The notes beneath the pieces were generated by a model. That model had not been told where the DNA came from. It saw only the letters and a list, made by a program, of their open reading frames with translations, and made no database searches. From positions 23,856 to 87,855 of the forward strand of contig NZ_SPMX01000036.1 of the NCBI RefSeq assembly GCF_012940005.1: 64,000 nt of DNA, read 5' to 3'. The stretch's first letter is position 1; each line of letters starts with the position of its first letter. This DNA comes from Candidatus Accumulibacter contiguus. Its GTDB lineage: Bacteria; Pseudomonadota; Gammaproteobacteria; Burkholderiales; Rhodocyclaceae. Shown piece by piece: positions 1 through 10,398 of the stretch. Both the position numbers and the translations under genes were made by a program.

Positions 1-724
1 GGGAAGCAATCTTCTCCTTGATGACCAGTGGCGGCGCGGCCACTTCCCGCAAAATGCCGTCAGAGCGAAAGCGGATGCGATAGTTTTTCTCGTAGGGTTC
101 AAAATGAATGTCTGATGCACCTTCATTGATAGCATCGAGCATCATTTTTTGAATGAACCGGACGACCGGAGCGTCATCGACCTCAAGGTTTGCGACCTCT
201 TCCTTCTCCTGGCTTTGCTCGTCGGTGAACTCGAGATTGATGTCCTCGTTACTTAAACCCTTCAGGGCTTCGTCGGCCGTTTCGGCTATCTTCGTGACCA
301 GAGGAATGAGCTTGTTTTCCTCAACGATCACCGGGTCAACCGTCAACCCGGTCTGAAAGCGTATCTCGTCCAGCGCACGCAGATTGGTCGGGTCCGCGAT
401 GGCAACCGCCAGGCGATTGCCGCGCTTGTGCAGTGGTACGACCTGGTGGGTCGCGATCAGCTTTCGGTCAATCGCATTTTTCTGGATGTTCGCGTCGTCG
501 AAGGCAGACAGATCAAGCAGCGGAAAACCGAACTTGTCCGACGCAAAACGCGCCAATTCAAGGAAGGTCGCCTTCTTCGCGCCGACCAGCTGTTCGATTA
601 ACGAAGTCTTCTTGGCAGTGGCTTGCGCAAGCAGGGACTCTGCCTCGGCTTCCTTGATTCGGCCAGCTTGTACCAGCGCACGGGCAAGCCCGCTGAGCGG
701 TGATTGTTGCGGATTGGCTGCCAT
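1..724 (-). CDS. pilB: Type IV pilus assembly ATPase PilB, N-terminal part (runs off window)
   Basis: The reading frame is open from an ATG at 724 to the left edge, giving 241 residues and no C-terminus. It begins MAANPQQSPLSGLARALVQ. It carries the N-terminal T2SSE domain (GKKATFLELARFAS..FGFPLLDL, VAIADPTNL around residues 105-115) and the start of the ATPase core (APVVRFIQKMMLDAINEGAS, then SDIHFEPYE). In this family the protein is the cytoplasmic hexameric motor that extends type IV pili. The Walker box lies outside the window. No strong ribosome-binding site precedes the ATG, but the N-terminus matches the usual PilB start. pilC and pilD would be expected beyond the left edge. Confidence 0.93.
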   Translation of the reverse strand, partial: MAANPQQSPLSGLARALVQAGRIKEAEAESLLAQATAKKTSLIEQLVGAKKATFLELARFASDKFGFPLLDLSAFDDANIQKNAIDRKLIATHQVVPLHKRGNRLAVAIADPTNLRALDEIRFQTGLTVDPVIVEENKLIPLVTKIAETADEALKGLSNEDINLEFTDEQSQEKEEVANLEVDDAPVVRFIQKMMLDAINEGASDIHFEPYEKNYRIRFRSDGILREVAAPPLVIKEKIAS

Positions 725-839
725 TGTTCGCGATAGGACTCTACTATGCTTGGTTAACCATCAGGTCCCGACCATACCGAGTTTGCCAACCTGATGATGC
801 ATTGGCTGAGCGTGTTTGTAAAGAAGGGAGTGTGCGTCC

Positions 840-3131
840 CTACTTGCTGGCTGCGTCCACCACGACCAGGGCGGTCATGTTCACCACCCGGCGAACGGTC
901 GAGGTGGGCCCAAGCACATGTACTGGCCGTGCCGCTCCAAGCAGGATCGGGCCGACAGCCATACCGTCACTGCCGGTCATTTTGAGCAGGTTGAAGGAGA
1001 TGTTGGCAGCGTCCAGGTTTGGCATCACCAGTACGTTGGCCTCACCGGTAAGTGGCGATTGTGGGTCAAATTGCTTGCGTATCTCCGCTGAGAGAGCGCT
1101 GTCACCGCGCATTTCTCCGTCAACTTCCAGATCAGGCGCCTTGGCACGCACAATCGCCACAGCCTCGGCCACCTTGCGGGCTGAAGTGCTCCGCGACGAT
1201 CCGAAGTTGGAATGCGACAGCATCGCCAGCTTGGGCCGGATCTTGAAACGGCGCACTTCTTCCACGGCCATGAAGGCGATTTCGGCCAGTTGCTCGGCAT
1301 CAGGATTTTCGTTGACATGCGTGTCGCAGATGAACATGGCGCGACCAGGCAGCAAGAGATGCGCCATTGCCGCCATCGTCTTGCAGCCCGGCGCTTTGCC
1401 GATGATCTCGTCAACGTGTCGCAGATGATGCAGAAAACGGCCGGTAAGGCCGCAGATCATTCCATCGGCGTAGCCGAGCTTGAGCAACATGGCGCCGATG
1501 ATCGTGTTATCGCTGCGCAGGCGTGTCTTGGCAATGTCGATCGTCACGCCCTGGCGCTTTCTGAGCTGATGATAGGCCGTCCAGCATTCCTTGTAGCGAT
1601 GATCACTGTTCGGGTCGACGACCTCGAAATCTGTGCCTACCCGCAATTTCGAGCCAATCCTTTCCAGTCGTGCCATGATGACATCGGGACGGCCAATCAA
1701 TATGGGGCGTGTCAAGCCTTCATCGAGAATGATCTGCACGGCGCGCAACAGGCGTTCCTCCTCACCATCGGGATAGACGATGCGCGTCCTTCGTCCCCGC
1801 TTGGCGGCCGAGAACACTGCGCGCATGCCAACCCCGGTCTGGTAGACGAACTCCTTGAGCTTTTCCCGGTAAGCGGCCATATCCGCAATTGGCCTGGTCG
1901 CAATACCGGAATCCATCGCCGCCTGCGCCACGGCCGGCGCGATGATGGTGATCAGGCGCGGATCGAAGGGCTTGGGGATCAGGTATTCCGGACCGAACGA
2001 GAGTTCCTCACCGGGATAGGCCATCCCCACTTCGGCACTCACCTCTTCCTCGGCCATCGCCGCCAGGGCCCTGACACAGGCCATTTTCATCTGCTCATTG
2101 ATGCGTGTTGCGCCCACATCGAGTGCGCCGCGGAAAATGAACGGGAAACACAGGACATTATTGACCTGGTTGGCATAGTCCGATCGACCGGTCGCCATGA
2201 TCACGTCGGGACGAACCTCGCGGGCAAGCTCGGGCATGATTTCCGGCGTCGGGTTGGCCAGAGCGAAAACGATCGGCTGCTTGGCCATGCGGGCGAGCAT
2301 CTCCGGTTCGAGTGCGCCCGCGGCAGAGAGTCCGAGGAAGACGTCGGCACCGTCGATCGCCTCGTAGAGCGTGCGGGCCTCGGTTTCGCGCGCATAGGCC
2401 GCTTTTGTCGGTTCCATGTCGGGGTCGCGGCCGGCGTAGATCACCCCTTTCGAGTCGCAAACGGTGATGTTCTCGTGCCGTACGCCCAGATCGCACCAGA
2501 GATTGAGGCAGGAGATCGCGGCAGCACCCGCTCCGGAGCAGACCACTTTCACTTCGCCGATCGCCTTGCCGGTCACCTTGAGTGCGTTCAGGATCGCTGC
2601 CGATGAAATGATTGCCGTGCCGTGCTGGTCGTCGTGAAAGACCGGAATCGACATCCTCTCCTTGAGCTTGGCTTCGATGTAGAAGCACTCAGGGGCCTTG
2701 ATGTCTTCGAGATTGATGCCCCCCAGCGTCGGCTCCATCGCAGCGATCATGTCGATCAGCTTGTCCGGGTCGCTCTCGGCCAGTTCAATGTCAAAGACAT
2801 CAATCCCGGCGAATTTCTTGAATAGACAACCCTTGCCCTCCATCACCGGTTTGGCCGCCAGAGGACCGATATTCCCCAGGCCGAGCACGGCAGTACCATT
2901 GGTAATGACGCCCACCAGATTGGCTCGCGAGGTGTACCAGCTGACCGCAGCCGGGTCATCAACGATGGCATGGCAGGCATAGGCAACACCTGGAGAATAG
3001 GCGAGTGCCAGGTCGAGCTGATTACTCAAGCCCTTGGTGGGCTGGACGGCGATCTTGCCTGGAGTCGGATAGCGGTGATATTCGAGGGCAGCCTCGCAAA
3101 GATCAGCTTTTGGGGGATTATTCTTTTCCAT
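840..3131 (-). CDS. maeB: NADP-dependent malic enzyme with C-terminal phosphotransacetylase-like domain
   Basis: 763 residues. The N-terminal malic enzyme half (about 1-430) has the NAD(P)-binding stretch [17 protein letters not shown] and the catalytic region FHDDQHGTA. The C-terminal half (about 430-763) resembles phosphate acetyltransferase ([28 protein letters not shown]). In the family this MaeB architecture oxidatively decarboxylates malate to pyruvate with NADP, and the Pta-like domain is regulatory. The start at 3131 is preferred over an in-frame ATG at 3146 because AGGAGG sits 4 bases upstream of 3131, inside the longer reading. It is a single gene, transcribed divergently from the EF-G-like gene. 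Confidence 0.95.
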   Translation of the reverse strand: MEKNNPPKADLCEAALEYHRYPTPGKIAVQPTKGLSNQLDLALAYSPGVAYACHAIVDDPAAVSWYTSRANLVGVITNGTAVLGLGNIGPLAAKPVMEGKGCLFKKFAGIDVFDIELAESDPDKLIDMIAAMEPTLGGINLEDIKAPECFYIEAKLKERMSIPVFHDDQHGTAIISSAAILNALKVTGKAIGEVKVVCSGAGAAAISCLNLWCDLGVRHENITVCDSKGVIYAGRDPDMEPTKAAYARETEARTLYEAIDGADVFLGLSAAGALEPEMLARMAKQPIVFALANPTPEIMPELAREVRPDVIMATGRSDYANQVNNVLCFPFIFRGALDVGATRINEQMKMACVRALAAMAEEEVSAEVGMAYPGEELSFGPEYLIPKPFDPRLITIIAPAVAQAAMDSGIATRPIADMAAYREKLKEFVYQTGVGMRAVFSAAKRGRRTRIVYPDGEEERLLRAVQIILDEGLTRPILIGRPDVIMARLERIGSKLRVGTDFEVVDPNSDHRYKECWTAYHQLRKRQGVTIDIAKTRLRSDNTIIGAMLLKLGYADGMICGLTGRFLHHLRHVDEIIGKAPGCKTMAAMAHLLLPGRAMFICDTHVNENPDAEQLAEIAFMAVEEVRRFKIRPKLAMLSHSNFGSSRSTSARKVAEAVAIVRAKAPDLEVDGEMRGDSALSAEIRKQFDPQSPLTGEANVLVMPNLDAANISFNLLKMTGSDGMAVGPILLGAARPVHVLGPTSTVRRVVNMTALVVVDAASK

Positions 3132-3384
3132 GTTGCCTCCTGACACGGTGTTCGTCGACGTAAAAGCCCGCTACTTTAGCCGACTCAACCGGAGAACACA
3201 AAACTGATGTGATCTGCAATGGCGATGTCGACCGGTTTTGTGCGCCAGAGTTCGGAAGCGACACCACGACGAGCAAGCGCTGCGGCTGTCGCGGGGGTAA
3301 AATGCTGAACGCACGCGCAGCCAACATACCATGGGGTTATTTCTGCAGCTGCGGCTTGCGTTCGACTTGAATGGGAGATGATGA

Positions 3385-5433
3385 ATGGGCCAGACCGCCA
3401 CCAGTAACCTTCGCACTGTTGCTCTCGTCGGCCACGGTGCCGCCGGCAAAACGACGCTTGCCGAAAGCCTGCTCGCCGCAGCCGGCGCCATCAGCAGCCG
3501 GGGCGCCGTCGAAAAGGGCAACACGGTTTGTGATTTCGATGCGCAAGAGAAGGAGTTTGGCCACTCGCTGAATTCAGCGCTGGCGAGTTTTTCCTGGCAA
3601 GGAGTGTTGATCCATTTGCTCGATACGCCGGGCTTTCCCGACTTCGCCGGACAGGCGATTGCCGCGCTCGCCGCCGTGGACACGGCACTGGTGGTGATCA
3701 ATGCACAAAACGGCATCGAGCTCTCGAGCGAACGTATGATGAAGCTGGCCGCAGCTCGCAGCGTTTGCCGGATGATCGTGATCAACAAGATCGACGCGGA
3801 GAACGTCAATCTTCCGGCACTGGTCGGCGAGATCCGTGAGCGTTTCGGTCGTGAATGCATGTTGCTTGACCTGCCAGCCAGACAGGGCAGTGAAGTCGTC
3901 GAGCTGCTCGGCCATGACGATGGCGAAAGCGATTTCGAATCCGTGGCAGCAGCGCACCGTGCGCTGATCGACCAGATCGTCGAGGAAGACGAGGATCTGC
4001 TGGCAAAGTACCTCGACGACGGTGTCGATCCGACTCCGGACGAATTGCACCTGCCATTCGAGAGGGCTCTGCGTGCCGGCCACCTGATTCCGATTCTCTT
4101 CGTTTCGGCAAAGACCGGAGCCGGAATCCCGCAATTGCTCGACGTTCTCGCCAGACTCGCGCCCAATCCGGCGGAGGGTAACCCGCCGCCCTTTTATCGC
4201 GGCGAACCAGGCGGGCCGGTCGTGCCCTTCGCAGCCGAACCCGATCCGCAGAAGCACGTGTTGGCGCACGTCTTCAAGATCGTCAGCGACCCCTTCATCG
4301 GCAAAGTAGGGGTATTCCGCGTGCATCAGGGAACGATCAGGAAAGATTCGCAGCTCTTCGTCGGCGATGGCAAGCGTCCGTTCAAGGTCGGCCACATCTA
4401 TCGCCTGCAGGGGAAGGATTATGTCGAGGTCGAAACACTGGTACCTGGCGACCTGGGTGCAATTGCCAAGGTCGAGGAAATCGAGTTCGACTGCGTACTG
4501 CACGACTCGCATGACGAAGACCACATTCATCTGCAGCCACTCGAGTTCCCGCTGCCGATGCACGGTCTGGCCGTGCATGCGCGGCGCAAGGCCGACGAAC
4601 AGCGGCTGTTCGAGATCCTGCACAAACTCGAAGTCGAGGACCCCTGCTTCCGGATCGAACGGCATCCGACGACCAACGAGACGGTGATTCGCGGCATCGG
4701 CGAAATGCATCTGCGCGCCAAACTGACGCGCCTGGCACAGCAGTACAAGCTGGAACTCGACACCAAGCCGCCGCAGATTGCTTATCGTGAAGCGATTACC
4801 GGTTCGGCCGAAGGGCACTGCCGGCACAAGAAACAGAGTGGTGGCGCGGGCCAGTTCGGCGAAGTAATGCTGCGAATCGAGCCACTCGAACGGGGGGCCG
4901 GCTTCGAGTTCGTCGATATCGTCAAAGGCGGGGTGATCCCTGGTGTCTTCATGGCGGCAGTCGAGAAAGGCGTTCGCCAGGCGCTTGCCGATGGCGTCGT
5001 TGCCGGCTTCCCGGTGGAGGATCTGCGCGTCACCGTGTACGACGGCAAGACACATCCGGTTGACGGCAAGGACATCGCCTTTTTCATGGCCGCCAAGAAG
5101 GCAACGGTCGAGGCGATTCGTGCCGCCAGACCGATCATCCTCGAACCAGTCGTCGACATCGAAATCCTCGCACCGGAAGCGGTCACCGGTGACGTCACTG
5201 GCGACCTTTCCAGCAAACGCGGTCATCTCACCGGCACCCAACCACGTGCTCCGGGCGTCATGGCGATTACCGGTCAGGCACCGCTGGCCGAACTCGAGAG
5301 CTACCAGTCGCGCCTCAAGTCACTGACCGGCGGACAGGGCTCGTACAGCATCGCCTTCTCGCACTACGCCCAGGTACCGCCGGCGACACAACAGCAACTG
5401 GCGGCGCAGCACAAGGTCGTCGAGGAGGAGTAG
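3385..5433 (+). CDS. Elongation factor G-like GTPase (EF-G2/FusA2 type)
   Basis: 682 residues with the full EF-G domain order. The G domain has the P-loop GHGAAGKTT (16-24), DTPGF and NKID. A domain II barrel follows, then domain IV with the QSGGAGQFGEV signature, and domain V. At 682 residues it is shorter than canonical FusA (about 700). The P-loop region departs from the AHIDAGKTT of true EF-G, which marks the EF-G-like paralogue class of uncertain role in translation or ribosome recycling. ATG at 3385 follows GGGAGATGAT. It ends 28 bases before plsB and probably forms a two-gene unit with it. Confidence 0.88.
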   Translation: MGQTATSNLRTVALVGHGAAGKTTLAESLLAAAGAISSRGAVEKGNTVCDFDAQEKEFGHSLNSALASFSWQGVLIHLLDTPGFPDFAGQAIAALAAVDTALVVINAQNGIELSSERMMKLAAARSVCRMIVINKIDAENVNLPALVGEIRERFGRECMLLDLPARQGSEVVELLGHDDGESDFESVAAAHRALIDQIVEEDEDLLAKYLDDGVDPTPDELHLPFERALRAGHLIPILFVSAKTGAGIPQLLDVLARLAPNPAEGNPPPFYRGEPGGPVVPFAAEPDPQKHVLAHVFKIVSDPFIGKVGVFRVHQGTIRKDSQLFVGDGKRPFKVGHIYRLQGKDYVEVETLVPGDLGAIAKVEEIEFDCVLHDSHDEDHIHLQPLEFPLPMHGLAVHARRKADEQRLFEILHKLEVEDPCFRIERHPTTNETVIRGIGEMHLRAKLTRLAQQYKLELDTKPPQIAYREAITGSAEGHCRHKKQSGGAGQFGEVMLRIEPLERGAGFEFVDIVKGGVIPGVFMAAVEKGVRQALADGVVAGFPVEDLRVTVYDGKTHPVDGKDIAFFMAAKKATVEAIRAARPIILEPVVDIEILAPEAVTGDVTGDLSSKRGHLTGTQPRAPGVMAITGQAPLAELESYQSRLKSLTGGQGSYSIAFSHYAQVPPATQQQLAAQHKVVEEE

Positions 5434-5461
5434 GCAAGAAATCAGGACGAGCAGCGTCGTC

Positions 5462-7933
5462 GTGGGCGAGGTCTTCAAGGTCTCCAACTGGTTCATTCCG
5501 CTGGCGCGACGCCTGCTCTACGCCTGGGTACGAACCTCGGTTTTTCCGGAAAATCTGCAGGCTGTGGGACTCGACCCGACGATGCCGGTCTGTTACGTCC
5601 TGCAGGACAGGCATCTCTCGAACCTGCTGGTGCTCTTCGAGGAATCGCGCCGAGCCGGCTTGCCGCGCGCAGAGGTGCCGATGGCGCTGGGCGGACAGCG
5701 GCTGCCCCGCTCATTCTTCTTTCTCAACCGTGACCGCAGCCTCGCCGGCAGAGCACGCGACGGCAACAATTACTCCCCATTGCTGGCGAGCCTGATGCAC
5801 CAGGCAGTCGCCGACCCGACGCTCGACGTCCAGCTGGTACCGGTGGTCATCCTCTGGGGACGCAGTCCTGACACCCAGGATTCCGTCCTCAAAGCGCTGT
5901 TCTCCGAAACCTGGCGTCCGCCTGGCGCATGGCGGCAATTGCTGGCAATTCTGCTGCATGGTCGCAATGTCCTGGTGCGCTACAACACGCCCATTTCGCT
6001 GCGCAATCTGCTGCAGGGAGGACTGGGTGAGGAGCAGGCACTACGCAAGCTGTCGCGCGTCTTGCGGGTACATTTTCGCCGCCAGCGCCAGATGGCCATC
6101 GGACCCGACCTCTCGCACCGCAACACCCAGGTGGATGCGGTGCTCGCCGGCGAACAGGTTCGCGCGGCGATCATTAGCGAAGCCGCGACACAAGGCATCC
6201 CGCTCGGCGAGGCTAAAGCAAGGGCCGTCCACTTCGCGCTGGAGATCGCTTCCGATTACTCCTACGGGGTTCTGCGCGCCCTGGAACTATTCCTTTCCTG
6301 GTTGTGGACTCGTCTCTACGACGGCATCCAGCTGCATCACTTCGACGTCGTCACCCGCATCGCCTCCGGACATGAAATCGTTTATGTCCCCTGCCACCGC
6401 AGCCACATCGATTACCTGCTGCTGTCCTACATCATCGTCCGCCAGGGGTTGACGCCACCTCACATCGCCGCCGGTGCCAACCTCAATCTGCCGATCGTCG
6501 GATCGCTGCTACGCCGCGGCGGCGCCTTCTTCCTGCGCCGCAGCTTCAAGGGTGAGCCGTTGTATGCTGCCGTATTCCACGAATACCTGCACCTGATGCT
6601 CGCGCGCGGCTTCCCGATCGAGTACTTCATCGAAGGCGGGCGCAGCCGCAGCGGCAGGATGTTGACGCCCAAGGCAGGCATCCTCGGCATGACCGTGCAG
6701 AGCTTCATCCGCGAACACGCGCGACCGCTGGTGTTCGTACCGGTATACATTGGTTACGAGAAGCTGATGGAGGGGCACACCTATCTCGGTGAACTGGCAG
6801 GCAAACCCAAGCAAGGTGAATCACTGTGGGGCATCCTGAAGAGCGTGCGCAGTATCAAGCGGGTTTTTGGCCAGGTGCATGTGAACGTTGGCGAACCGCT
6901 GCCGCTAGCCGGTTTTCTGGATGCCCATCACCCGGGCTGGAGAGAGGAAGACTCCACCAGCGAATCGTCATGGTCGCGCACCGCCACGCGCGCCGCGGCA
7001 GCCGAACTCGCCAAACGGATCAACGCCGCGGCAGTTCTCAATCCAATCAACCTGATTGCTCTCGCGCTGCTGGCGACACCCAAGCATACCGCGGACGAGC
7101 GCGCCCTGCTGCGGATGATCGAGCACTACCAGGCGCTCGCCAGAGATGCCCCGTATGCGCCGACAACCATCGCCTGCGGACTTGCAGCACAAGAAATCGT
7201 GGCCTACGCCGAGCGACTTGCCGTCGTCGAACGCTTTGCCGATCCGCTAGGAGATCTGATCCGGGTTGGCAACGAACAGGCACCCCTGCTCGCCTATTTT
7301 CGCAACAACGTCCTGCACCTGTTTGCCTTGCCAGCAGTTCTCGCCTGCCTGCTGAGCCATAACCGCCACCTCGATGGCGCGCGCGTGGCACGGGCAGTGG
7401 GCGGCATTTGCACCCTGATGCGAGCAGAACTGTTTCTGCGCTGGCCTCTCGACGACCTGGCGACAGCCACCGAAGAGGTCATTGGCGTGCTCGTCAGGCG
7501 CGGCCTGCTGGGTCGCTCGGAAGTCTCGGGAAGGCTCGTTGCGCCGGAGCCCGTCAGTCAGGAATTTGCCGAACTACACCTGCTCGGAGAAACCATTCGC
7601 CCATTGCTGGAACGTCACTTCCTTACGCTGTCGCTGCTGCAACGGCATGGGACGGGCCAATTGACTCGCCAGGCACTCGAAAACCACTGCCATCTGCTGG
7701 CGCAGCGGCTATCCCTGCTCTACGAGTTCAATACGCCGGAGTTTCCTGAGAAGGCGACCTTCTCTGCCTTCATCGCCAACCTGATCGAAGCGGAATTCCT
7801 GCGCGAGGACGAAAATGAACTGCTGCATTTTGACGAGCGTCTGATGACCCCGCTGACCCATTCCGAACTCGTCCTCTCGGTCGAGGCCAGGCGAGCCATC
7901 CGGCGCATCGCACGCGCCGGGGTGAGCCGTTAA
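5462..7933 (+). CDS. plsB: Glycerol-3-phosphate 1-O-acyltransferase PlsB
   Basis: 823 residues from a GTG start, the usual PlsB length. The acyltransferase core shows HRSHID (His312 and Asp of the HX4D motif), then RRGGAFFLRR, the substrate-binding FIEGGRSRSGRM and VFVPVYIGYE. In the family it transfers an acyl group from acyl-ACP or acyl-CoA to position 1 of glycerol-3-phosphate at the inner membrane, the first step of phospholipid synthesis. The GTG has only a weak AGGACGAG upstream, so the exact start is less certain. The other glycerol-3-phosphate gene of the window, gpsA, is far away at 59.65 kb. A strong hairpin follows the stop. Confidence 0.95.
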   Translation: MGEVFKVSNWFIPLARRLLYAWVRTSVFPENLQAVGLDPTMPVCYVLQDRHLSNLLVLFEESRRAGLPRAEVPMALGGQRLPRSFFFLNRDRSLAGRARDGNNYSPLLASLMHQAVADPTLDVQLVPVVILWGRSPDTQDSVLKALFSETWRPPGAWRQLLAILLHGRNVLVRYNTPISLRNLLQGGLGEEQALRKLSRVLRVHFRRQRQMAIGPDLSHRNTQVDAVLAGEQVRAAIISEAATQGIPLGEAKARAVHFALEIASDYSYGVLRALELFLSWLWTRLYDGIQLHHFDVVTRIASGHEIVYVPCHRSHIDYLLLSYIIVRQGLTPPHIAAGANLNLPIVGSLLRRGGAFFLRRSFKGEPLYAAVFHEYLHLMLARGFPIEYFIEGGRSRSGRMLTPKAGILGMTVQSFIREHARPLVFVPVYIGYEKLMEGHTYLGELAGKPKQGESLWGILKSVRSIKRVFGQVHVNVGEPLPLAGFLDAHHPGWREEDSTSESSWSRTATRAAAAELAKRINAAAVLNPINLIALALLATPKHTADERALLRMIEHYQALARDAPYAPTTIACGLAAQEIVAYAERLAVVERFADPLGDLIRVGNEQAPLLAYFRNNVLHLFALPAVLACLLSHNRHLDGARVARAVGGICTLMRAELFLRWPLDDLATATEEVIGVLVRRGLLGRSEVSGRLVAPEPVSQEFAELHLLGETIRPLLERHFLTLSLLQRHGTGQLTRQALENHCHLLAQRLSLLYEFNTPEFPEKATFSAFIANLIEAEFLREDENELLHFDERLMTPLTHSELVLSVEARRAIRRIARAGVSR

Positions 7934-7935
7934 TC

Positions 7936-7958
7936 GGAAAGTCGCTCCGCGACTTTCC
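7936..7958 (+). terminator. Hairpin between convergent plsB and lytic transglycosylase genes
   Basis: A 10-bp perfect stem, GGAAAGTCGC with GCGACTTTCC, closes a 3-base loop (TCC) just after the plsB stop. It lies between two convergent genes, so it may serve either direction. There is no clear T-tract, so intrinsic terminator activity is inferred from position and stem strength only. Confidence 0.6.
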
Positions 7959-7977
7959 CGGTAAGGCAACACGAAAC

Positions 7978-8661
7978 TCAGACACGCGCGCCAGAACCCC
8001 GCCGCGCAGCCTGCTCGATCCGCTCCTTCTCGGCAAGTACCTTGCTCGCGTAGCCGCTCTCCGGATCCTCCGAGGCGCCGCCGTAGTGCTGCAGGCCGGC
8101 AGTCAGGCTGCCACGCCAGCGGATTGCCTCCTCCAGGACATGCACGCCGACCTGGATATTGGTCACTGGGTCGAGAAACGGCTGCAACCCGGCACCTTGC
8201 GGCACCTTGTCCAGATGATAGCCCGGAATCACCTGCATCAAGCCTTTGGCACCACTCGCGCTTTCGGCAAAGGGATTGAAACGCGACTCGATCCCGATGA
8301 TGGCGATGATCAGCAGGGGATCGAGGCGACGTTCCCGGCCAACTGCCTGCGCCGCCTCAAAGATCGGGATCAGCGCTTCAGGCGCCACCCGGTAGCGCCG
8401 CGATACGAAATCCAGGGCGCGTTGCAAACGCAGCGGCAGCACTTCGACAGCGGGCTTGACGGCTTCCGTTTCGGATGCTTCGGCGGCATTCGAGGACTCG
8501 ACGGCTGGCTGACTGTCGGTAGCCGCACTGTCGGCGACTGGAAGCTTGAAGGTGCCCAGTACGACCATCAGCCCAACGATGATCAGGCTGTGTTGAATCA
8601 AACTCAAAGTGGCGTCAATACGACGCCCCGTGATACTTCCGAGTGAAATTGTTGCGGACAT
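7978..8661 (-). CDS. Lytic murein transglycosylase (SLT domain), membrane anchored
   Basis: 227 residues. An N-terminal membrane segment or uncleaved signal lies at about 24-42 (LIQHSLIIVGLMVVLGTF). A linker rich in A, E and S follows, then an SLT/goose-lysozyme-like domain. The catalytic Glu is in IIGIESRFNPFA, and GAKGLMQV and the QHYGG-type motif are present. Proteins of this fold cleave the MurNAc-GlcNAc bond of peptidoglycan to 1,6-anhydro products in the periplasm. The ATG at 8661 has AAGGAG 6-7 bases upstream. Its specific role (housekeeping or secretion-associated) cannot be assigned. Confidence 0.9.
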   Translation of the reverse strand: MSATISLGSITGRRIDATLSLIQHSLIIVGLMVVLGTFKLPVADSAATDSQPAVESSNAAEASETEAVKPAVEVLPLRLQRALDFVSRRYRVAPEALIPIFEAAQAVGRERRLDPLLIIAIIGIESRFNPFAESASGAKGLMQVIPGYHLDKVPQGAGLQPFLDPVTNIQVGVHVLEEAIRWRGSLTAGLQHYGGASEDPESGYASKVLAEKERIEQAARRGSGARV

Positions 8662-9000
8662 GCTCTCTCCTTCACTGTGGTCGTCTCGCTACAAAATGGC
8701 TTGACGATGAACGGTTACAGGCGGGTGCAAAGCCTCGAATACTAGGGGGACACTTCCCCTGAGGCCGGAACTCTGTGTGCCTTGATGGCCTGCGAACAGA
8801 GCGGCAAATATGCAGCGGACTGACTGCGATGCGTTTGTTTGCTACTGCAGAAATTGCAGTCTATTGATAAGTATCGATTTTGTCAACCTGCCTTGGAAAT
8901 GCACCGGTGAAATACCCATACCGGCAGCTCCGGAAATGCCTTTCGCATTGAACGGAGCAGGCCTTGGCAATGCCTCCCTACATCGCCAGAGAACCTTATA
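8662..9000. promoter_or_regulatory. Divergent intergenic region with candidate operators
   Basis: 339 bases with no convincing gene. It contains a 17-bp inverted repeat (ACTGCA-N5-TGCAGT) at 8844-8860. Immediately after comes TTGATAAGTATCGA (8864-8877), which resembles an FNR/ANR box with one mismatch in the second half-site. It presumably holds the promoters of the transglycosylase gene (leftward) and the CNNM gene (rightward). The regulators are unknown. Confidence 0.35.
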
Positions 9001-10383
9001 ATGCCGTTCGACGGCGATGTCGCCGTGTCATTTTTGTTGGTATTTCGCAACAACCTAGCCATCGTGGACATTGCCCTGCTACTCTTTCTGATCCTGCTCA
9101 ACGGCGTTCTGGCCATGTCGGAAATCGCTGTCGTCTCTTCGCGGCAGTCACGCCTGCTGAAGCTGGCTGAAGACGGTAATGCGGGCGCACGCTCAGCTCT
9201 GACATTGAGTCTCGAGCCATCGATTTTTCTATCCACCGTCCAGGTCGGCATCACCACGGTAGGTATCCTCAGCGGCGCCATCGGCGAGGCGACACTGGCC
9301 ATTCCACTCGCCGAATGGCTGGGAAAGTTCTCAGTCCTCGCGGACCACGCCAGCGCGATCGCACTGACGCTGGTCGTCGCCGTGCTGACCTATTTCTCGG
9401 TCGTGGTCGGCGAACTGGTGCCCAAACGTCTCGGCTTGTTGGCCCCGGAGCGTATCGCCGCGCTGATTGCGCCACCAATGAACCTGCTTTCGCGACTGGC
9501 GCGTCCCCTGGTATGGCTGCTCGCTTCGTCATCCAACCTGCTCCTGCGCCTGCTTGGAGCGCGCCACACGCAGGAGTCCTCGGTGAGCAACGACGAGATC
9601 AAGGTCCTGATGAGCCAGGGCGCCAAGGCAGGCGTCTTCCACGAAAGCGAGCAGGCCATCGTCGCCAATGTGCTGCGCCTCGACGAGCAGCACATTGGCG
9701 CGATCATGACCCCGCGCAAGGATATCTACCTGCTCGACCTGAATGCGAGCGAAGCGGAAATTCGCAAGCATCTCGCCGAGAGTCCGTACAAGCGGATTGT
9801 CGTCTGCCGCGACGGCCTGGAGAACGTCGTCGGCATCCTGCGCACCGGCGATCTCCTCAAGGGCGCCCTCTTCGGCGAGCCTCTCACAGTCGAGCCATTT
9901 GTCCGGCCAGCGCTCTATGTACCGGCCAGCGTCACGACCACCCAACTGCTCGAAACCTTCCGCAGGGCGCGCCAGCAGTGCGCGCTGATGATCGACGAAT
10001 ACGGCGACCTGCAGGGTCTGGTCACCCTCAGCGACGTGCTGGCTTCGATCGTCGGCGATCTCCCGAGCTGGGATACTGCCGAGGAACAGGATATCGTCAT
10101 CCGCACGGATGGTTCATGGCTGGCGGATGGCAGCGTCACCATCGAACGCCTGAAGACCGTTCTCGAGATCAACGCGGTGCTGCCGGGGGAAGACGAGAAC
10201 GCCTTCAACACGCTGGGTGGCTTCATCATGTACGTGCTCGGGCGCGTTCCGGTGGCATCGGATCACTTTGAATGGGCCGAGTGGCGTTTCGAAGTGGTCG
10301 ACATGGACCGCAATCGAGTGGACAAGGTGCTGGTCGCGCGCAGGCTGCGCTTCAGCGAGGCGGCGGTCGATGCCAGCGAATGA
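9001..10383 (+). CDS. CNNM/CorC-type transporter-associated protein with CBS pair (hemolysin-C family)
   Basis: 460 residues. The CNNM (DUF21) membrane domain comes first (about 20-190), with several hydrophobic segments and the signature VVGELVPKRLGL. Two CBS domains follow (IMTPRKDIYLLD..., then CALMIDEYGDLQGLVTLSDVL), then a CorC_HlyC C-terminal domain. Family members are linked to Mg/Co efflux or were called hemolysins; the substrate cannot be told from sequence. ATG 9001 lacks a clear ribosome-binding site, and downstream TTG/GTG codons near 9034-9064 are alternatives. The gene is distinct from the tandem CNNM pair at 61.5-63.3 kb. Confidence 0.88.
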   Translation: MPFDGDVAVSFLLVFRNNLAIVDIALLLFLILLNGVLAMSEIAVVSSRQSRLLKLAEDGNAGARSALTLSLEPSIFLSTVQVGITTVGILSGAIGEATLAIPLAEWLGKFSVLADHASAIALTLVVAVLTYFSVVVGELVPKRLGLLAPERIAALIAPPMNLLSRLARPLVWLLASSSNLLLRLLGARHTQESSVSNDEIKVLMSQGAKAGVFHESEQAIVANVLRLDEQHIGAIMTPRKDIYLLDLNASEAEIRKHLAESPYKRIVVCRDGLENVVGILRTGDLLKGALFGEPLTVEPFVRPALYVPASVTTTQLLETFRRARQQCALMIDEYGDLQGLVTLSDVLASIVGDLPSWDTAEEQDIVIRTDGSWLADGSVTIERLKTVLEINAVLPGEDENAFNTLGGFIMYVLGRVPVASDHFEWAEWRFEVVDMDRNRVDKVLVARRLRFSEAAVDASE

Positions 10384-10398
10384 TCGCACTGACCGCGG

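Noticed and set aside
725..839. Inverted repeat CATCAGGT...ACCTGATG between maeB and pilB
   Set aside because: 8-bp arms with a loop of about 20 bases and no T-tract; too weak to call a terminator or operator.
1212..2606. Long open frame antisense to maeB
   Set aside because: It lies wholly inside the well-supported maeB gene, has no recognisable domain, and such frames are expected opposite GC-rich genes.
3574..5241. 555-codon open frame antisense to the EF-G-like gene
   Set aside because: Its composition mirrors the sense gene and it shows no conserved motif; it is a shadow frame.
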